Both the position numbers and the translations under genes were made by a program. A stretch of 64,000 nucleotides of DNA from Oscillatoria sp. FACHB-1406 (lineage in GTDB: Bacteria; Cyanobacteriota; Cyanobacteriia; Cyanobacteriales; Spirulinaceae), in assembly GCF_014698145.1 (NCBI RefSeq), contig NZ_JACJSM010000025.1:1-64000 (forward strand). The letters are read 5' to 3'. The notes beneath the pieces were generated by a model. It ran no database searches, was not told the DNA's origin, and saw only the letters and a list, made by a program, of their open reading frames with translations. Positions 34,653 through 42,740 of this stretch are shown here, one piece after another (position 1 is the stretch's first letter; the number at the start of each line of letters is the position of its first letter).

Positions 34653-34913
34653 ATGAATAAAATTACTATAGAAGAAATTACTCAAAATTTGAACGACTAT
34701 CTTCAACGGGCTAAAGCTGGAGAAAGTTTTACGATCTTTCAAGCAGACGAACCGATTGCTAAAATTATTTCTGTAAAATCGGGTGGAATCTTAGAAGCTT
34801 TTGATGCTTTTCGTTCCCAAATTATTGCAGAAGGAATCGATTTAGAGAGCGATGAAATCTTTGCTGATGTCCGCGATCGCACTCCGACTCCCGAACAACC
34901 TTGCTGGTCATGA
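34653..34913 (+). CDS. Antitoxin of a PIN module (Phd/YefM type)
   Basis: 86 aa with TGGAG before the ATG. The N-terminus MNKITIEEITQNLNDYLQRAKAGESFTIFQ..EPIAKI is the standard Phd/YefM fold that dimerises and binds the operator; the C-terminal tail (about 55-86) should clamp the toxin. The stop overlaps the toxin start (ATGA at 34910-34913). It lies on the opposite strand inside the TpsA-TpsB operon. Confidence 0.85.
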   Translation: MNKITIEEITQNLNDYLQRAKAGESFTIFQADEPIAKIISVKSGGILEAFDAFRSQIIAEGIDLESDEIFADVRDRTPTPEQPCWS

Positions 34914-35329
34914 GCGTTAAATTTCTCCTCGATACCAACATTATTTCGGAAAGTATCAAACTTCAGCCTAACGATATTTTTCTCAAACATTTTCGACAAA
35001 ATCTAGAAGAAGCGGCGATCGCATCGGTGACACGGCATGAGCTTCTTTATGGATTATACCGATTGCCCGAGTCTCGGCGAAAAAAGAATTTGTCGGATTA
35101 CTTAACTCAGGTCATCCAAGCAAAAATGATTATTTTGCCCTACTGTCACGCTGCCGCCGGATGGTTTGCGGCGGAACGGGCGAGACTGACTGCTTTGGGT
35201 CGAATGCCGTCATATCCGGATGGGCAGATCGCTGCCATTGCTAAGGTCAATCATTTGATTCTTGTGAGTCGTAATGTCTCAGACTTTGCCGACTTTGAAG
35301 GATTGACTCTTGAAAATTGGTTTGTTTAG
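34910..35329 (+). CDS. PIN-domain toxin partner
   Basis: 139 aa PIN-domain nuclease: first Asp in KFLLDTNIISE (about D8), Glu in SVTRHELLYGL, the pair in SYPDGQIAAIA, and the closing VSRNVSDFADFEGLTLENW typical of FitB/VapC toxins of this class. All acidic positions expected for the metal site are present. The ATG at 34910 overlaps the antitoxin stop; a TTG nine bases earlier is an alternative. It probably acts as an RNase toxin. RNA target unknown. Confidence 0.87.
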   Translation: MSVKFLLDTNIISESIKLQPNDIFLKHFRQNLEEAAIASVTRHELLYGLYRLPESRRKKNLSDYLTQVIQAKMIILPYCHAAAGWFAAERARLTALGRMPSYPDGQIAAIAKVNHLILVSRNVSDFADFEGLTLENWFV

Positions 35330-35399
35330 AGGGGAATCAGTTCATAATTTACGCCTAATGTACATTAGAAGCCGAAAATCCCATTTTACTGTTCTTTCT

Positions 35400-35426
35400 C
35401 CCCTCTCCCACCGATTGGGAGAGGGG
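35400..35426. repeat. Inverted repeat CCCCTCTCCCA / TGGGAGAGGGG
   Basis: Eleven-base perfect arms with loop CCGAT, followed by GCTGGGGGTGAGGGC. A common type of cyanobacterial dispersed hairpin, lying between the convergent toxin and TpsA genes, where it may end transcription. No T-run. Confidence 0.65.
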
Positions 35427-35514
35427 CTGGGGGTGAGGGCAGCTAATACTTTCGGATAATGCACATCAGACGTAATTTGCAATTTATGTCAAGATTTTCG
35501 CCGGGGCTAGCGCT

Positions 35515-38500
35515 CTAGAGAGGGCGAAAGCTATTTAACGCTCTTTGACACCCCGCGATCGCTACCAGAGAACTTGTCGGCGCGCTGCCGACGAAAACCA
35601 CCGTACCGTTTGCCCCTCTCACCCAACCTTGCGCTTCGGAGATCGCAGCCGGTGCATTCTTGGGAGTAGAATCAGCAGCAGGCTCCATCGCTTCGCTCGA
35701 TCGCGCATCCGACCACAACGAACTACTCCCCAACGCTTCTTGGGGATTAGGAGGCAACCCGCCGCGATCGCTCTCAATGAAACGACTGCCGCCCTGTCTG
35801 GCATTCGCTTGACAGCTTTGGGGCAAGTTGGGCGCGCCGGGACTCAAGGGCGGCGGAACTAACCCTCGGTTGGGATCGATTCCCAAGGTCAGGATATTAA
35901 TCGTGCCGTTGAATCCTAACTGAGAACTGGCGGTAATGTCGCTCCGGGGCGTAAGAAAGCGTTGAATTGAAAAGCCAAAAATGCCTTGGGTAGAAATATT
36001 AATATTGCCGCCATTGCCCGCAAACGCATTCGCCGTAATGTCGCTATTCTCCCTGGGAATGGCGACGATAAAACCGGCATTAATCCCGATATTACCGCCG
36101 TTACCACCGCCACTCTGTTGCGTGCCTGCGGTGGTGGAAATTTGACTGCCGTTGCGCATTAGCAACAAGTCCTGTACCTGAATATTGCGGATGTTACCGC
36201 CATTTCCCGAAGGACTCTGGGTGGTAATCGAACCGTTGTCTAGGTAAAGGGTGCGAGCGGAGATTTGAGCGATATCGCCTGCATCGCCGGTTCCCAAGTT
36301 ATTGGCACTGATAAGCCCTCGGTTAGTAATCTCGATACTCGGTGCGGCGAGAGAGATATCGCCCCCATCGCCAACGCCGCCCGGATTGACGGAAGTGGCG
36401 ATCGCGCTGCCATCCCCATTTACACTCAGGCGATCGCGCGCCGCCACGATAATATTTCCCCCATTACCCTGCCCGGAACTCGAAGCCGTCACTAGAGCGC
36501 CATTGGTGAGATCGAGCGTTCCCATTGCCATGTCGATATTGCCGCCATTTCCCACCGCTCCCGAGTTAACGGAAGTTGCGATCGCGCTAGCTCCTCGACT
36601 CCCCTGCCCATCTAAAGTAACGCTATGGCTCGCACCAATCCTCACGCTTCCTGCATTTCCCCGCCCGGAAGTCTCAGCAGTCACTCGAGCGCCATTGGTG
36701 ATATCGAGCGTTCCCGTCGCTATGTCGATATTGCCGCCATTGCCAACGCCGCCTGAACGGACGGAAGTTGAGATCGCGCCTCTACAACAACCTTGACCAT
36801 CTAAAGTAATGCGACCCGCTCCGCGGTTCCCTTCGGGGCCGCGCGCTGCAATGGTAATATTGCCCCCATTACCCTGCCCGAAGGTCTCAGCGCTGACGAG
36901 ACCGCCATTGGTAATCTTCAACGTGCCGGTCTCTAGGTCGATATTCCCCCCATTCCCCACCGCACCCAATGCCACCGAACTCGCGATCGCGCTGCTCGTG
37001 GGACCCAGAGCCACAAGGCGTTGTCCGTCCAAATTGATTTCATTACTCGCAACAACCCTCACATTTCCTGCATTTCCCCGCCCGATAGTTGAAGTCAGGA
37101 TTTGAGCGCTATTGGTGATGTTCAGCGTGCCGGTCGTCAGGTCGATATTCCCCCCATTTCCTACCCCACCCAATACCCCACTATTAATCCCACTGGCTCC
37201 CATCCCATATCCATCCAAGTCAATGCGATCTTTAGCAACAACCCTCACCGTTCCTGCATTTCCCTGCCCGAAAACCGAGGTTGAAATTTGAGCGCCACCG
37301 GTCAAACTTAACGTTGGAGTTGTGACATCGAGCGTTCCGCCATTTCCTAACGCTCCCGGCGCAACCTGGCTAGCGATGCTACTCGACCCCAAACTGCCTT
37401 CTCCGGCTAAATGGATACCTTCTCTTGCCGCAACCCTCACATTTCCTGCATTACCCCGCCCCACCGTCGTAGCGCCAATTCCAGAGCCATTGGTAATATT
37501 GAGCGTCCCCGTTGTAATTTCAACATCGCCCCCATTTCCTACCGCACCCGCGATCGCTAAACTACCGATCTGACTGACGCTATAACTTCCTTCTCCATCT
37601 AAATTAATGCTATCCCTGGCTGCAACCGTTACCTTTCCCGCATTGCCCCGCCCCCCAGTCGAAGCGATAATGCCAGCGCCATTGGTAATATTCAGCGTTC
37701 CCGTTGCAATTTCAACATTTCCCCCATTTCCTACCGCCCCCGGAAGCACCGCACTCCCGATCGCGCTGGCTCCCGGGCTTCCTTCTCCATCTAAATCGAT
37801 GCGCTCTCTGGCTGCAATCCGCACATTTCCTCCATTGCCCTGCCCTCGAGTCGAAGCATCAATTCCAGCGCCGCTACTCATCTCGAGCGTACCTGTTGCA
37901 ATTTCGACATTTCCTGCATTTCCCCGTCCAAAAGTTGTAGCCACAATTTGAGTGCCATCGGTAAGCTTGAGACTGCCTGCCCTAATTTCGACATTGCCAC
38001 CATTCCCCTCACCTCCCGGTGCGACACCACTCAGGATGATATTGCGAACGCCATTACGAGCTTGTCCGTTCGCATTGAAACTTTCGCCCACAGCGATCGC
38101 CACATTCCCAGCATTTCCCCGTCCATAATTCAACGCAAAAATCTGAGTCTCTCCCGTCACATTCAGCCGCTGCGCCGCAATCTTAATATCGCCGCCATCG
38201 CCCGTACTTTGAGGCGCAACCCCATTTAACAAATTGCTGCCTTCCAAGGTTATTTCTGTTGCATTCAGGGTAATATCTCCGGCTTTCGCGCCCGGAAACC
38301 CCCCGTTCATGATGCTGCTAACGAGCGTACTGTCTTTAATATTCAATTGACGCGCCGAAATCGCGATCTCGCCACTAGGATTTCCCCGCACCTCTAAAGT
38401 CCCTCGATTGACAATCGAAACATCGCTTTTCTCGACTCCTGACGGAAAAATCAAACTCATCAATCCGGGATTATTGGCATCTGTTGCTAAACCAATCGTT

Positions 38501-39243
38501 CCCGGAGCCGACAAACCGCCAATCTCAATTTTTCCGCTCGGTGCAGAGATAAAACCGTTATTCGGATCGCTGTTAATCGTACCATCGACTAAGATGCTGC
38601 CACCTCCCCCGACCAGTAAAATACTCTTACCGGAATTGACGCTTAACTGACCGCGTACTTCAATGGAGTTGGCGGGTTGCGCGACGGCGCGATCGTATTG
38701 AAAAAACGACGGTTGAATCGTTAATAAAGAAGGATCGTTCGGCACTGTCGCGTTAAAGTTTCCTCGGTTTCCAAATCCAATCGCGTTGGCGGTTGTGGCA
38801 ACGAAAGAACCCCCAACAGACAACGTAGTATTAGGGCCGAAAATAATCCCATTGGGATTGATAAAAAATAAGTTGGCGTTCCCGTTTGTGAAAATAATTC
38901 CATTCAAATTAGAAGGATTGCCGCCGGTCACGCGACTGAAGATATTTGCAATATCGGAAGCGTTGTTAAAGGAGGCTATATTAGCCGCTGGCAGGGAAAA
39001 CTCGCTAAAGCTGTGGAATAAATTGTTCCCCGCCCTCGTACCGCCGTTAATAATATTAATCGGCCCCAACGGAATAACGGTAGAATTATTCGGTAGCGTT
39101 GCATCGGGGATAATCTGAGCTTTCGCACTCTGCCCCCAGAAAAAACACGCCCCCAAAATGGTCAGCGCGCACTGCTTCGCACAACCCTTCAGCAGCACAA
39201 CGCCACGTTCCCGCACAAGATAGCCCCTAAATCGAGTCAACAT
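35515..39243 (-). CDS. TpsA exoprotein (filamentous hemagglutinin-type beta-helix)
   Basis: About 1,242 aa from the ATG at 39243. Signal region about 15-43 (ends QSAKAQ), then the TPS secretion domain (about 45-290) with the conserved NPNGIIFGP and the NLFFINPNG stretch. The body is a right-handed beta-helix built from about ten repeats of about 65 residues (GNGGNxxIxTGTLxITNGAxIxAxTxGRGNAGNVxVAAxxxIxLDGxG). The C-terminus has RGGLPPNPQEALG and two Cys (LPQSC, AGCQRA), a typical cyanobacterial TpsA ending. It is expected to be exported by the TpsB encoded downstream and to act as an adhesin or surface structure. Starts at 39270 and a TTG at 39408 remain possible; no clear ribosome-binding site decides. 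Confidence 0.9.
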   Translation of the reverse strand: MLTRFRGYLVRERGVVLLKGCAKQCALTILGACFFWGQSAKAQIIPDATLPNNSTVIPLGPINIINGGTRAGNNLFHSFSEFSLPAANIASFNNASDIANIFSRVTGGNPSNLNGIIFTNGNANLFFINPNGIIFGPNTTLSVGGSFVATTANAIGFGNRGNFNATVPNDPSLLTIQPSFFQYDRAVAQPANSIEVRGQLSVNSGKSILLVGGGGSILVDGTINSDPNNGFISAPSGKIEIGGLSAPGTIGLATDANNPGLMSLIFPSGVEKSDVSIVNRGTLEVRGNPSGEIAISARQLNIKDSTLVSSIMNGGFPGAKAGDITLNATEITLEGSNLLNGVAPQSTGDGGDIKIAAQRLNVTGETQIFALNYGRGNAGNVAIAVGESFNANGQARNGVRNIILSGVAPGGEGNGGNVEIRAGSLKLTDGTQIVATTFGRGNAGNVEIATGTLEMSSGAGIDASTRGQGNGGNVRIAARERIDLDGEGSPGASAIGSAVLPGAVGNGGNVEIATGTLNITNGAGIIASTGGRGNAGKVTVAARDSINLDGEGSYSVSQIGSLAIAGAVGNGGDVEITTGTLNITNGSGIGATTVGRGNAGNVRVAAREGIHLAGEGSLGSSSIASQVAPGALGNGGTLDVTTPTLSLTGGAQISTSVFGQGNAGTVRVVAKDRIDLDGYGMGASGINSGVLGGVGNGGNIDLTTGTLNITNSAQILTSTIGRGNAGNVRVVASNEINLDGQRLVALGPTSSAIASSVALGAVGNGGNIDLETGTLKITNGGLVSAETFGQGNGGNITIAARGPEGNRGAGRITLDGQGCCRGAISTSVRSGGVGNGGNIDIATGTLDITNGARVTAETSGRGNAGSVRIGASHSVTLDGQGSRGASAIATSVNSGAVGNGGNIDMAMGTLDLTNGALVTASSSGQGNGGNIIVAARDRLSVNGDGSAIATSVNPGGVGDGGDISLAAPSIEITNRGLISANNLGTGDAGDIAQISARTLYLDNGSITTQSPSGNGGNIRNIQVQDLLLMRNGSQISTTAGTQQSGGGNGGNIGINAGFIVAIPRENSDITANAFAGNGGNINISTQGIFGFSIQRFLTPRSDITASSQLGFNGTINILTLGIDPNRGLVPPPLSPGAPNLPQSCQANARQGGSRFIESDRGGLPPNPQEALGSSSLWSDARSSEAMEPAADSTPKNAPAAISEAQGWVRGANGTVVFVGSAPTSSLVAIAGCQRALNSFRPL

Positions 39244-39401
39244 AATTCGTAATCGATCATTCGCGGTCATTGAGCTTGTCGAAATGTAGTTTGTAATGAT
39301 TACCCCACAACGGAAGTCGAGGACTTGAATAGCGTTTCTGGGCATTTTATAGCGTTTTTCATCTACGTGAGTTACACTTTTTGAAAAAGTCCTTCTTAGT
39401 A

Positions 39402-39522
39402 ATACCAATTTAAGATTACGTTGCCTAGAATAAACTCTCCTAAATTATCAGGATAGCGGTTCGTTACGCTTCGCTAACACACCCTACTTTTCATTCTATG
39501 CAGCGACCCATCAATCTGGTAT
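39402..39522. mobile_element. MITE-like element with ATACCA / TGGTAT ends
   Basis: 121 bp, ATACCA at 39402 and TGGTAT at 39517-39522. It contains TTAAGATTACGTTGCCTAG and the TTACGCTTCGCTAACACACC repeat. A truncated copy is at 30141-30238. It lies immediately upstream of the TpsA gene and may carry or disturb its promoter. The remaining 39244-39743 gap holds AATTACG words (about 39627-39651) and no gene. Confidence 0.7.
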
Positions 39523-39743
39523 AAGGGAGATTTTATGGGCGCGGATTTCGAGTAGACCTCAAAATTAAACAACGCTCCGTGGCGGCTCGCTCTGTGCCTG
39601 TTAAAATTAGTTGCGCTGTGACCTGAAATTACGAATTACGAATTACGAATTATGTCGTTTAAGCACTTGACTGAGATATTACACTGAGAAGCCATAAAAT
39701 ACGACCGAGTATAATATTTCTTTAATGAGTATTTATACTGTGG

Positions 39744-40022
39744 CTAGTTGAGAAAACCGTTGTTATGGGCGCACTTTGAATCGTAGATTTGTTCGATGAG
39801 GATAGCAGTGTCAATCCAAGATTTAACCCGTTCGATCGCATCGGCAATTCCCCCTTCTAGCGTAGGAATGCCATAAATCGGATAGGGATCTAAAGGGTGC
39901 TGGCAACGAATCCAAAGCCGCGCTTTAACAGTTTGAGCGACAATGTGCCAACCACGATAGTTAATTGTAGAGTCTAAAGGACGGTCTCGAATCACGCGAT
40001 TGAATTCAGTCAACAGCAGCAT
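39744..40022 (-). CDS. Conserved-looking hypothetical protein
   Basis: 92 aa from the ATG at 40022, which has GAGGTG about 11 bases upstream. Soluble, no signal. Central segment STINYRGWHIVAQTVKARLWIRCQHPLDPYPIYGIPTLEGGI, followed by a helix with IERVKSWIDTAILIEQIYDS. I recognise no domain. It is divergent from the aminopeptidase gene, with start codons about 84 bp apart. Confidence 0.55.
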   Translation of the reverse strand: MLLLTEFNRVIRDRPLDSTINYRGWHIVAQTVKARLWIRCQHPLDPYPIYGIPTLEGGIADAIERVKSWIDTAILIEQIYDSKCAHNNGFLN

Positions 40023-40105
40023 CGTAATTGCACACCTCTTCAACAATATGCCACTATCCTAAACGATCTATACACTCAAGCCAGAAAATTCATGGCTTAT
40101 ACTCT

Positions 40106-41503
40106 ATGTCTCTCCTTTCCCTTCCCGAAACATTGTATCAGCGCCGCCAGCGCCTAACCGAAAAGTTTTACTTTCCCGTTATTCTTTGGTCCGGTGGCGC
40201 ACTTTCGCGAAACTTCCCGGCTAACCGCTTTCCTTTCCGAGCTAGCAGTCATTTCCTCTATTTTAGTGGATTTCCGTTAGAAAATGCGGCAATTCGCTTA
40301 GAAGCGGGCAAACTAGAATTGTTTGTTGACGATCCAGAACCCGGAAGCGCTCTTTGGCACGGAGAGATGCCCAATCGAGAAGAAATTGCTCGGAGTATGG
40401 GTGCGGATGCTGCCTACCCGCTAGCGGAGTTGGAGTCCAGAACTGGCGACGCTGCTACCATTGCCGTCCAGGATTTTCGGACTTGGGGGGAACAAGCGAA
40501 ATTGCTACAGCGCCCGGTGTTACCCGCGCACCAACGCGATGAGGGTACTTTACCGGACAGTTGCAATCGCGATCGCGAACTCGCCAAAGCGATTGTTGCA
40601 CTGCGCCTAACCCACGATGAAGGCGCACTCTCTCAGTTGCGTCTCGCTGCCGATATTGCCGTAGCAGCGCATCGAGTAGGGATGCAAACGACTCCTCGGG
40701 TTACGACTGAAGCAGAAGTACGGGGCGCAATTGAAGCCGTCTTTACGGCTCGCCAAGCCACCTGCGCCTACAATAGTATCGTTACCGTACAAGGGGAAGT
40801 TCTCCACAACGAACGCAGCGATCGCGCCCTGCAACCCGGAGACTTACTCCTCGTCGATGCAGGCGCAGAAACGCCCCTCGGTTGGGCTTCCGATATTACG
40901 CGCACCTATCCCGTCACCGGGAAATTCTCGCCGACGCAGCGCGATATTTACCAGCTTGTCCTCGCCGCGCACGATGCGTGCATTGCTAAGATGCAGCCCG
41001 GAGTGGAATACCGAGAGATTCATCTTCTCGCCGCTTCCGTCCTCGCCGAAGGTTTAGTCGAGTTGGGAATCTTGCAGGGAAACCCAACTGATTTAGTCGA
41101 ACGAGACGCGCACGCTCTCTTCTTTCCCCACGGAATCGGGCATTCACTGGGGTTAGACGTTCACGATCTGGAAGATTTAGGCGATTTGGCGGGGTACGCA
41201 GAAGGACGCAAAAGGAGCGATCGCTTTGGTTTGAGTTACTTGCGCCTCGATCGCCCTTTACAAGCAGGAATGCTCGTAACCATCGAACCCGGATTTTACC
41301 AAGTTCCGGGCATCCTAAACGATCCAAAACTGCGATCGCAATATCGCAAGGATGTTAATTGGGAACGACTCGAACAGTTCGCCGATACGCGCGGTATCCG
41401 GATTGAAGATGATGTTTTAGTGACTGAATCGGGAACGGAGATCTTAACGGCGGCGCTGCCGAACGCGATCGCACAAATCGAGCAAATAATTCGTAATTCG
41501 TAA
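40106..41503 (+). CDS. pepP: Xaa-Pro aminopeptidase (M24B family)
   Basis: 465 aa. It removes N-terminal residues that precede proline, using two metal ions, in the cytoplasm. The N-terminal creatinase-like domain (about 1-165) contains SSHFLYFSGFP. The catalytic pita-bread domain holds the metal ligands in DAGAETPLGWASDITRTYPV, GIGHSLGLDVHD, TIEPGFY and IRIEDDVLVT. The ATG at 40106 starts the homologous sequence; the open frame to 40028 has no support. The last codons (IIRNS, stop) are made by the AATTCGT tandem repeat that begins at 41488, so the original C-terminus may have been different. Confidence 0.92.
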   Translation: MSLLSLPETLYQRRQRLTEKFYFPVILWSGGALSRNFPANRFPFRASSHFLYFSGFPLENAAIRLEAGKLELFVDDPEPGSALWHGEMPNREEIARSMGADAAYPLAELESRTGDAATIAVQDFRTWGEQAKLLQRPVLPAHQRDEGTLPDSCNRDRELAKAIVALRLTHDEGALSQLRLAADIAVAAHRVGMQTTPRVTTEAEVRGAIEAVFTARQATCAYNSIVTVQGEVLHNERSDRALQPGDLLLVDAGAETPLGWASDITRTYPVTGKFSPTQRDIYQLVLAAHDACIAKMQPGVEYREIHLLAASVLAEGLVELGILQGNPTDLVERDAHALFFPHGIGHSLGLDVHDLEDLGDLAGYAEGRKRSDRFGLSYLRLDRPLQAGMLVTIEPGFYQVPGILNDPKLRSQYRKDVNWERLEQFADTRGIRIEDDVLVTESGTEILTAALPNAIAQIEQIIRNS

Positions 41504-41536
41504 TTCGTAATTCGTAATTCGTAATTCGTAATTCGT
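41488..41536. repeat. Heptanucleotide tandem repeat AATTCGT, 7 copies
   Basis: Seven exact copies of AATTCGT start inside the aminopeptidase coding end and supply its stop codon. Related AATTACG words (the reverse complement unit is ACGAATT) recur at about 41693-41708 and 41758-41792. The same unit forms the array at 47596-47735. Confidence 0.95.
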
Positions 41537-41939
41537 AATTAATACCAATGACGAACGATCGATATGCAAGTAGGTAGGGCTATAAAATCGGTCGTTCTAG
41601 AACTTTACTATCAATCCAGCTACGGACGAAGCGTGCAGGGAATCTGTATTTTCTGTAGCTGGAACCTTAAAATTAGTTACTCTACGCTCTGCAATTACGA
41701 ATTACGAATCAATAATTAATAATTAATAATTAATAATTATAGTTGCTCTACGTTCTGCAATTACGAATTACGAATTACGAATTACGAATTAATACTTATA
41801 GAGTCACCCTGGATTACTAATTGGAAAAGAGATGGAGATGCACCAGGGTTAATCGATCTGAGTCTTTAGATAGGCGTGCTTGAGGCGAGCTTGCTCGATG
41901 TTTTTCTCTCGTTCGAGCGCGAATGGGTGCGATGCTTTA
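41504..41939. other. Intergenic region with AATTCGT and AATAATT repeats
   Basis: It holds the end of the AATTCGT array, AATAATTAATAATT runs (about 41708-41738), further AATTACGA runs near 41758-41792 and otherwise unremarkable sequence. No gene seen. Confidence 0.7.
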
Positions 41940-42248
41940 CTACTGCATCAGCGAGGGAAAAATCCGGCTAGCGCACGGAATTCTGGTATTTGAAGTTTCG
42001 TTTTTTTCCGCAGGGGTATTGCTTTCAACAGTGGGTAAGCTGGCTGTTTCCGAACGATTTGCCACTTCCACTTCCCTCGAGGCGAAGGCAGTCGCTTCTT
42101 CTAAGGCTGAGGTCGAATGTACGGCATCCAGATTCTGTTCCGGCGTTGCTGAAGCTTCGGGTATAGCTTGTGCTTGACTCGTACCAAAAACAAAAATACT
42201 ACTACTAACGAGGGAAAAGCATAATACGGAAAAAGCAGATTTAAACAT
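41940..42248 (-). CDS. Small exported protein of unknown function
   Basis: 102 aa. GGGAG lies nine bases before the ATG at 42248. Signal peptide about 1-28 (MFKSAFSVLCFSLVSSSIFVFG, ends QAQA), then a low-complexity Ala/Ser/Glu/Thr-rich mature part (SATPEQNLDAVHSTSALEEATAFASREVE... in short, no folded domain visible). I recognise no family. Confidence 0.6.
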   Translation of the reverse strand: MFKSAFSVLCFSLVSSSIFVFGTSQAQAIPEASATPEQNLDAVHSTSALEEATAFASREVEVANRSETASLPTVESNTPAEKNETSNTRIPCASRIFPSLMQ

Positions 42249-42658
42249 CAAAAAAACTCCCTAGCTCAACTTTTGATGTAACTAAGTTAACTTCTCTTCT
42301 CCTTACTTTCCAATAGGAATCCTACTGAATTCCTGAATCTTTACTCTATCTTCAAATACACTTACGCATCGGCAATTTCCACGGGATGAGGTAAAGCGCG
42401 AGCTTCATGAAAAATCTAAATTTTGGTTATTGACGTGAAAATTTGGCTGCATTGAAGAGACTAGCAGGGTCAGACAATCGGAGGGGGGGGCTGCCCTGAC
42501 TGCCAAAAAATTAGGGGTAACTGCGATCGGAACCTTGGTCAGTGGTAGCGGAAAACAGCGAAGGCTCGGTAGAAACGCTTTCTCACCTTCCCAAACATCG
42601 CCTAGATCGAAAATTCGCACCGAGCCATACGACTCGATGCGAATAGATTGTTAGTGCA
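42249..42658. other. Intergenic region upstream of the small exported gene and after tRNA-Leu
   Basis: No supported gene, no strong repeat apart from a G-run (42481-42490). It probably contains the promoter of the small exported gene on the minus strand. Confidence 0.6.
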
Positions 42659-42740
42659 TGGGCAAGGAGAGACTCGAACTCTCATGACCGGGGCCGCCGC
42701 ATTTTGAGTGCGGTGCGTCTACCAATTCCGCCACTTGCCC
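42659..42740 (-). tRNA. tRNA-Leu(CAA)
   Basis: 82 nt on the minus strand. Acceptor GGGCAAG pairs with CTTGCCC; D-loop GCGGAATTGGTAGACGC; anticodon stem CCGCA/TGCGG with loop CTCAAAA, anticodon CAA; class II long variable arm; T-arm with TTCGAGT; discriminator A. CCA is not encoded. Its first 22 nt overlap the 3' end of the M48 protease gene on the same strand. Confidence 0.95.

Noticed and set aside
35545-38229. Many plus-strand frames opposite TpsA
   Set aside because: They mirror the repetitive Gly/Asn-rich coding of TpsA, are Pro-rich translations of the complement and lack starts with ribosome-binding sites.
39244-39408. N-terminal extension of TpsA to a TTG at 39408
   Set aside because: The extension starts inside the MITE-like element and would place 55 residues before a normal long TpsA signal region.
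42405-42620. 71-codon minus-strand frame before tRNA-Leu
   Set aside because: Runs through a G-run and has no domain, signal or ribosome-binding site.
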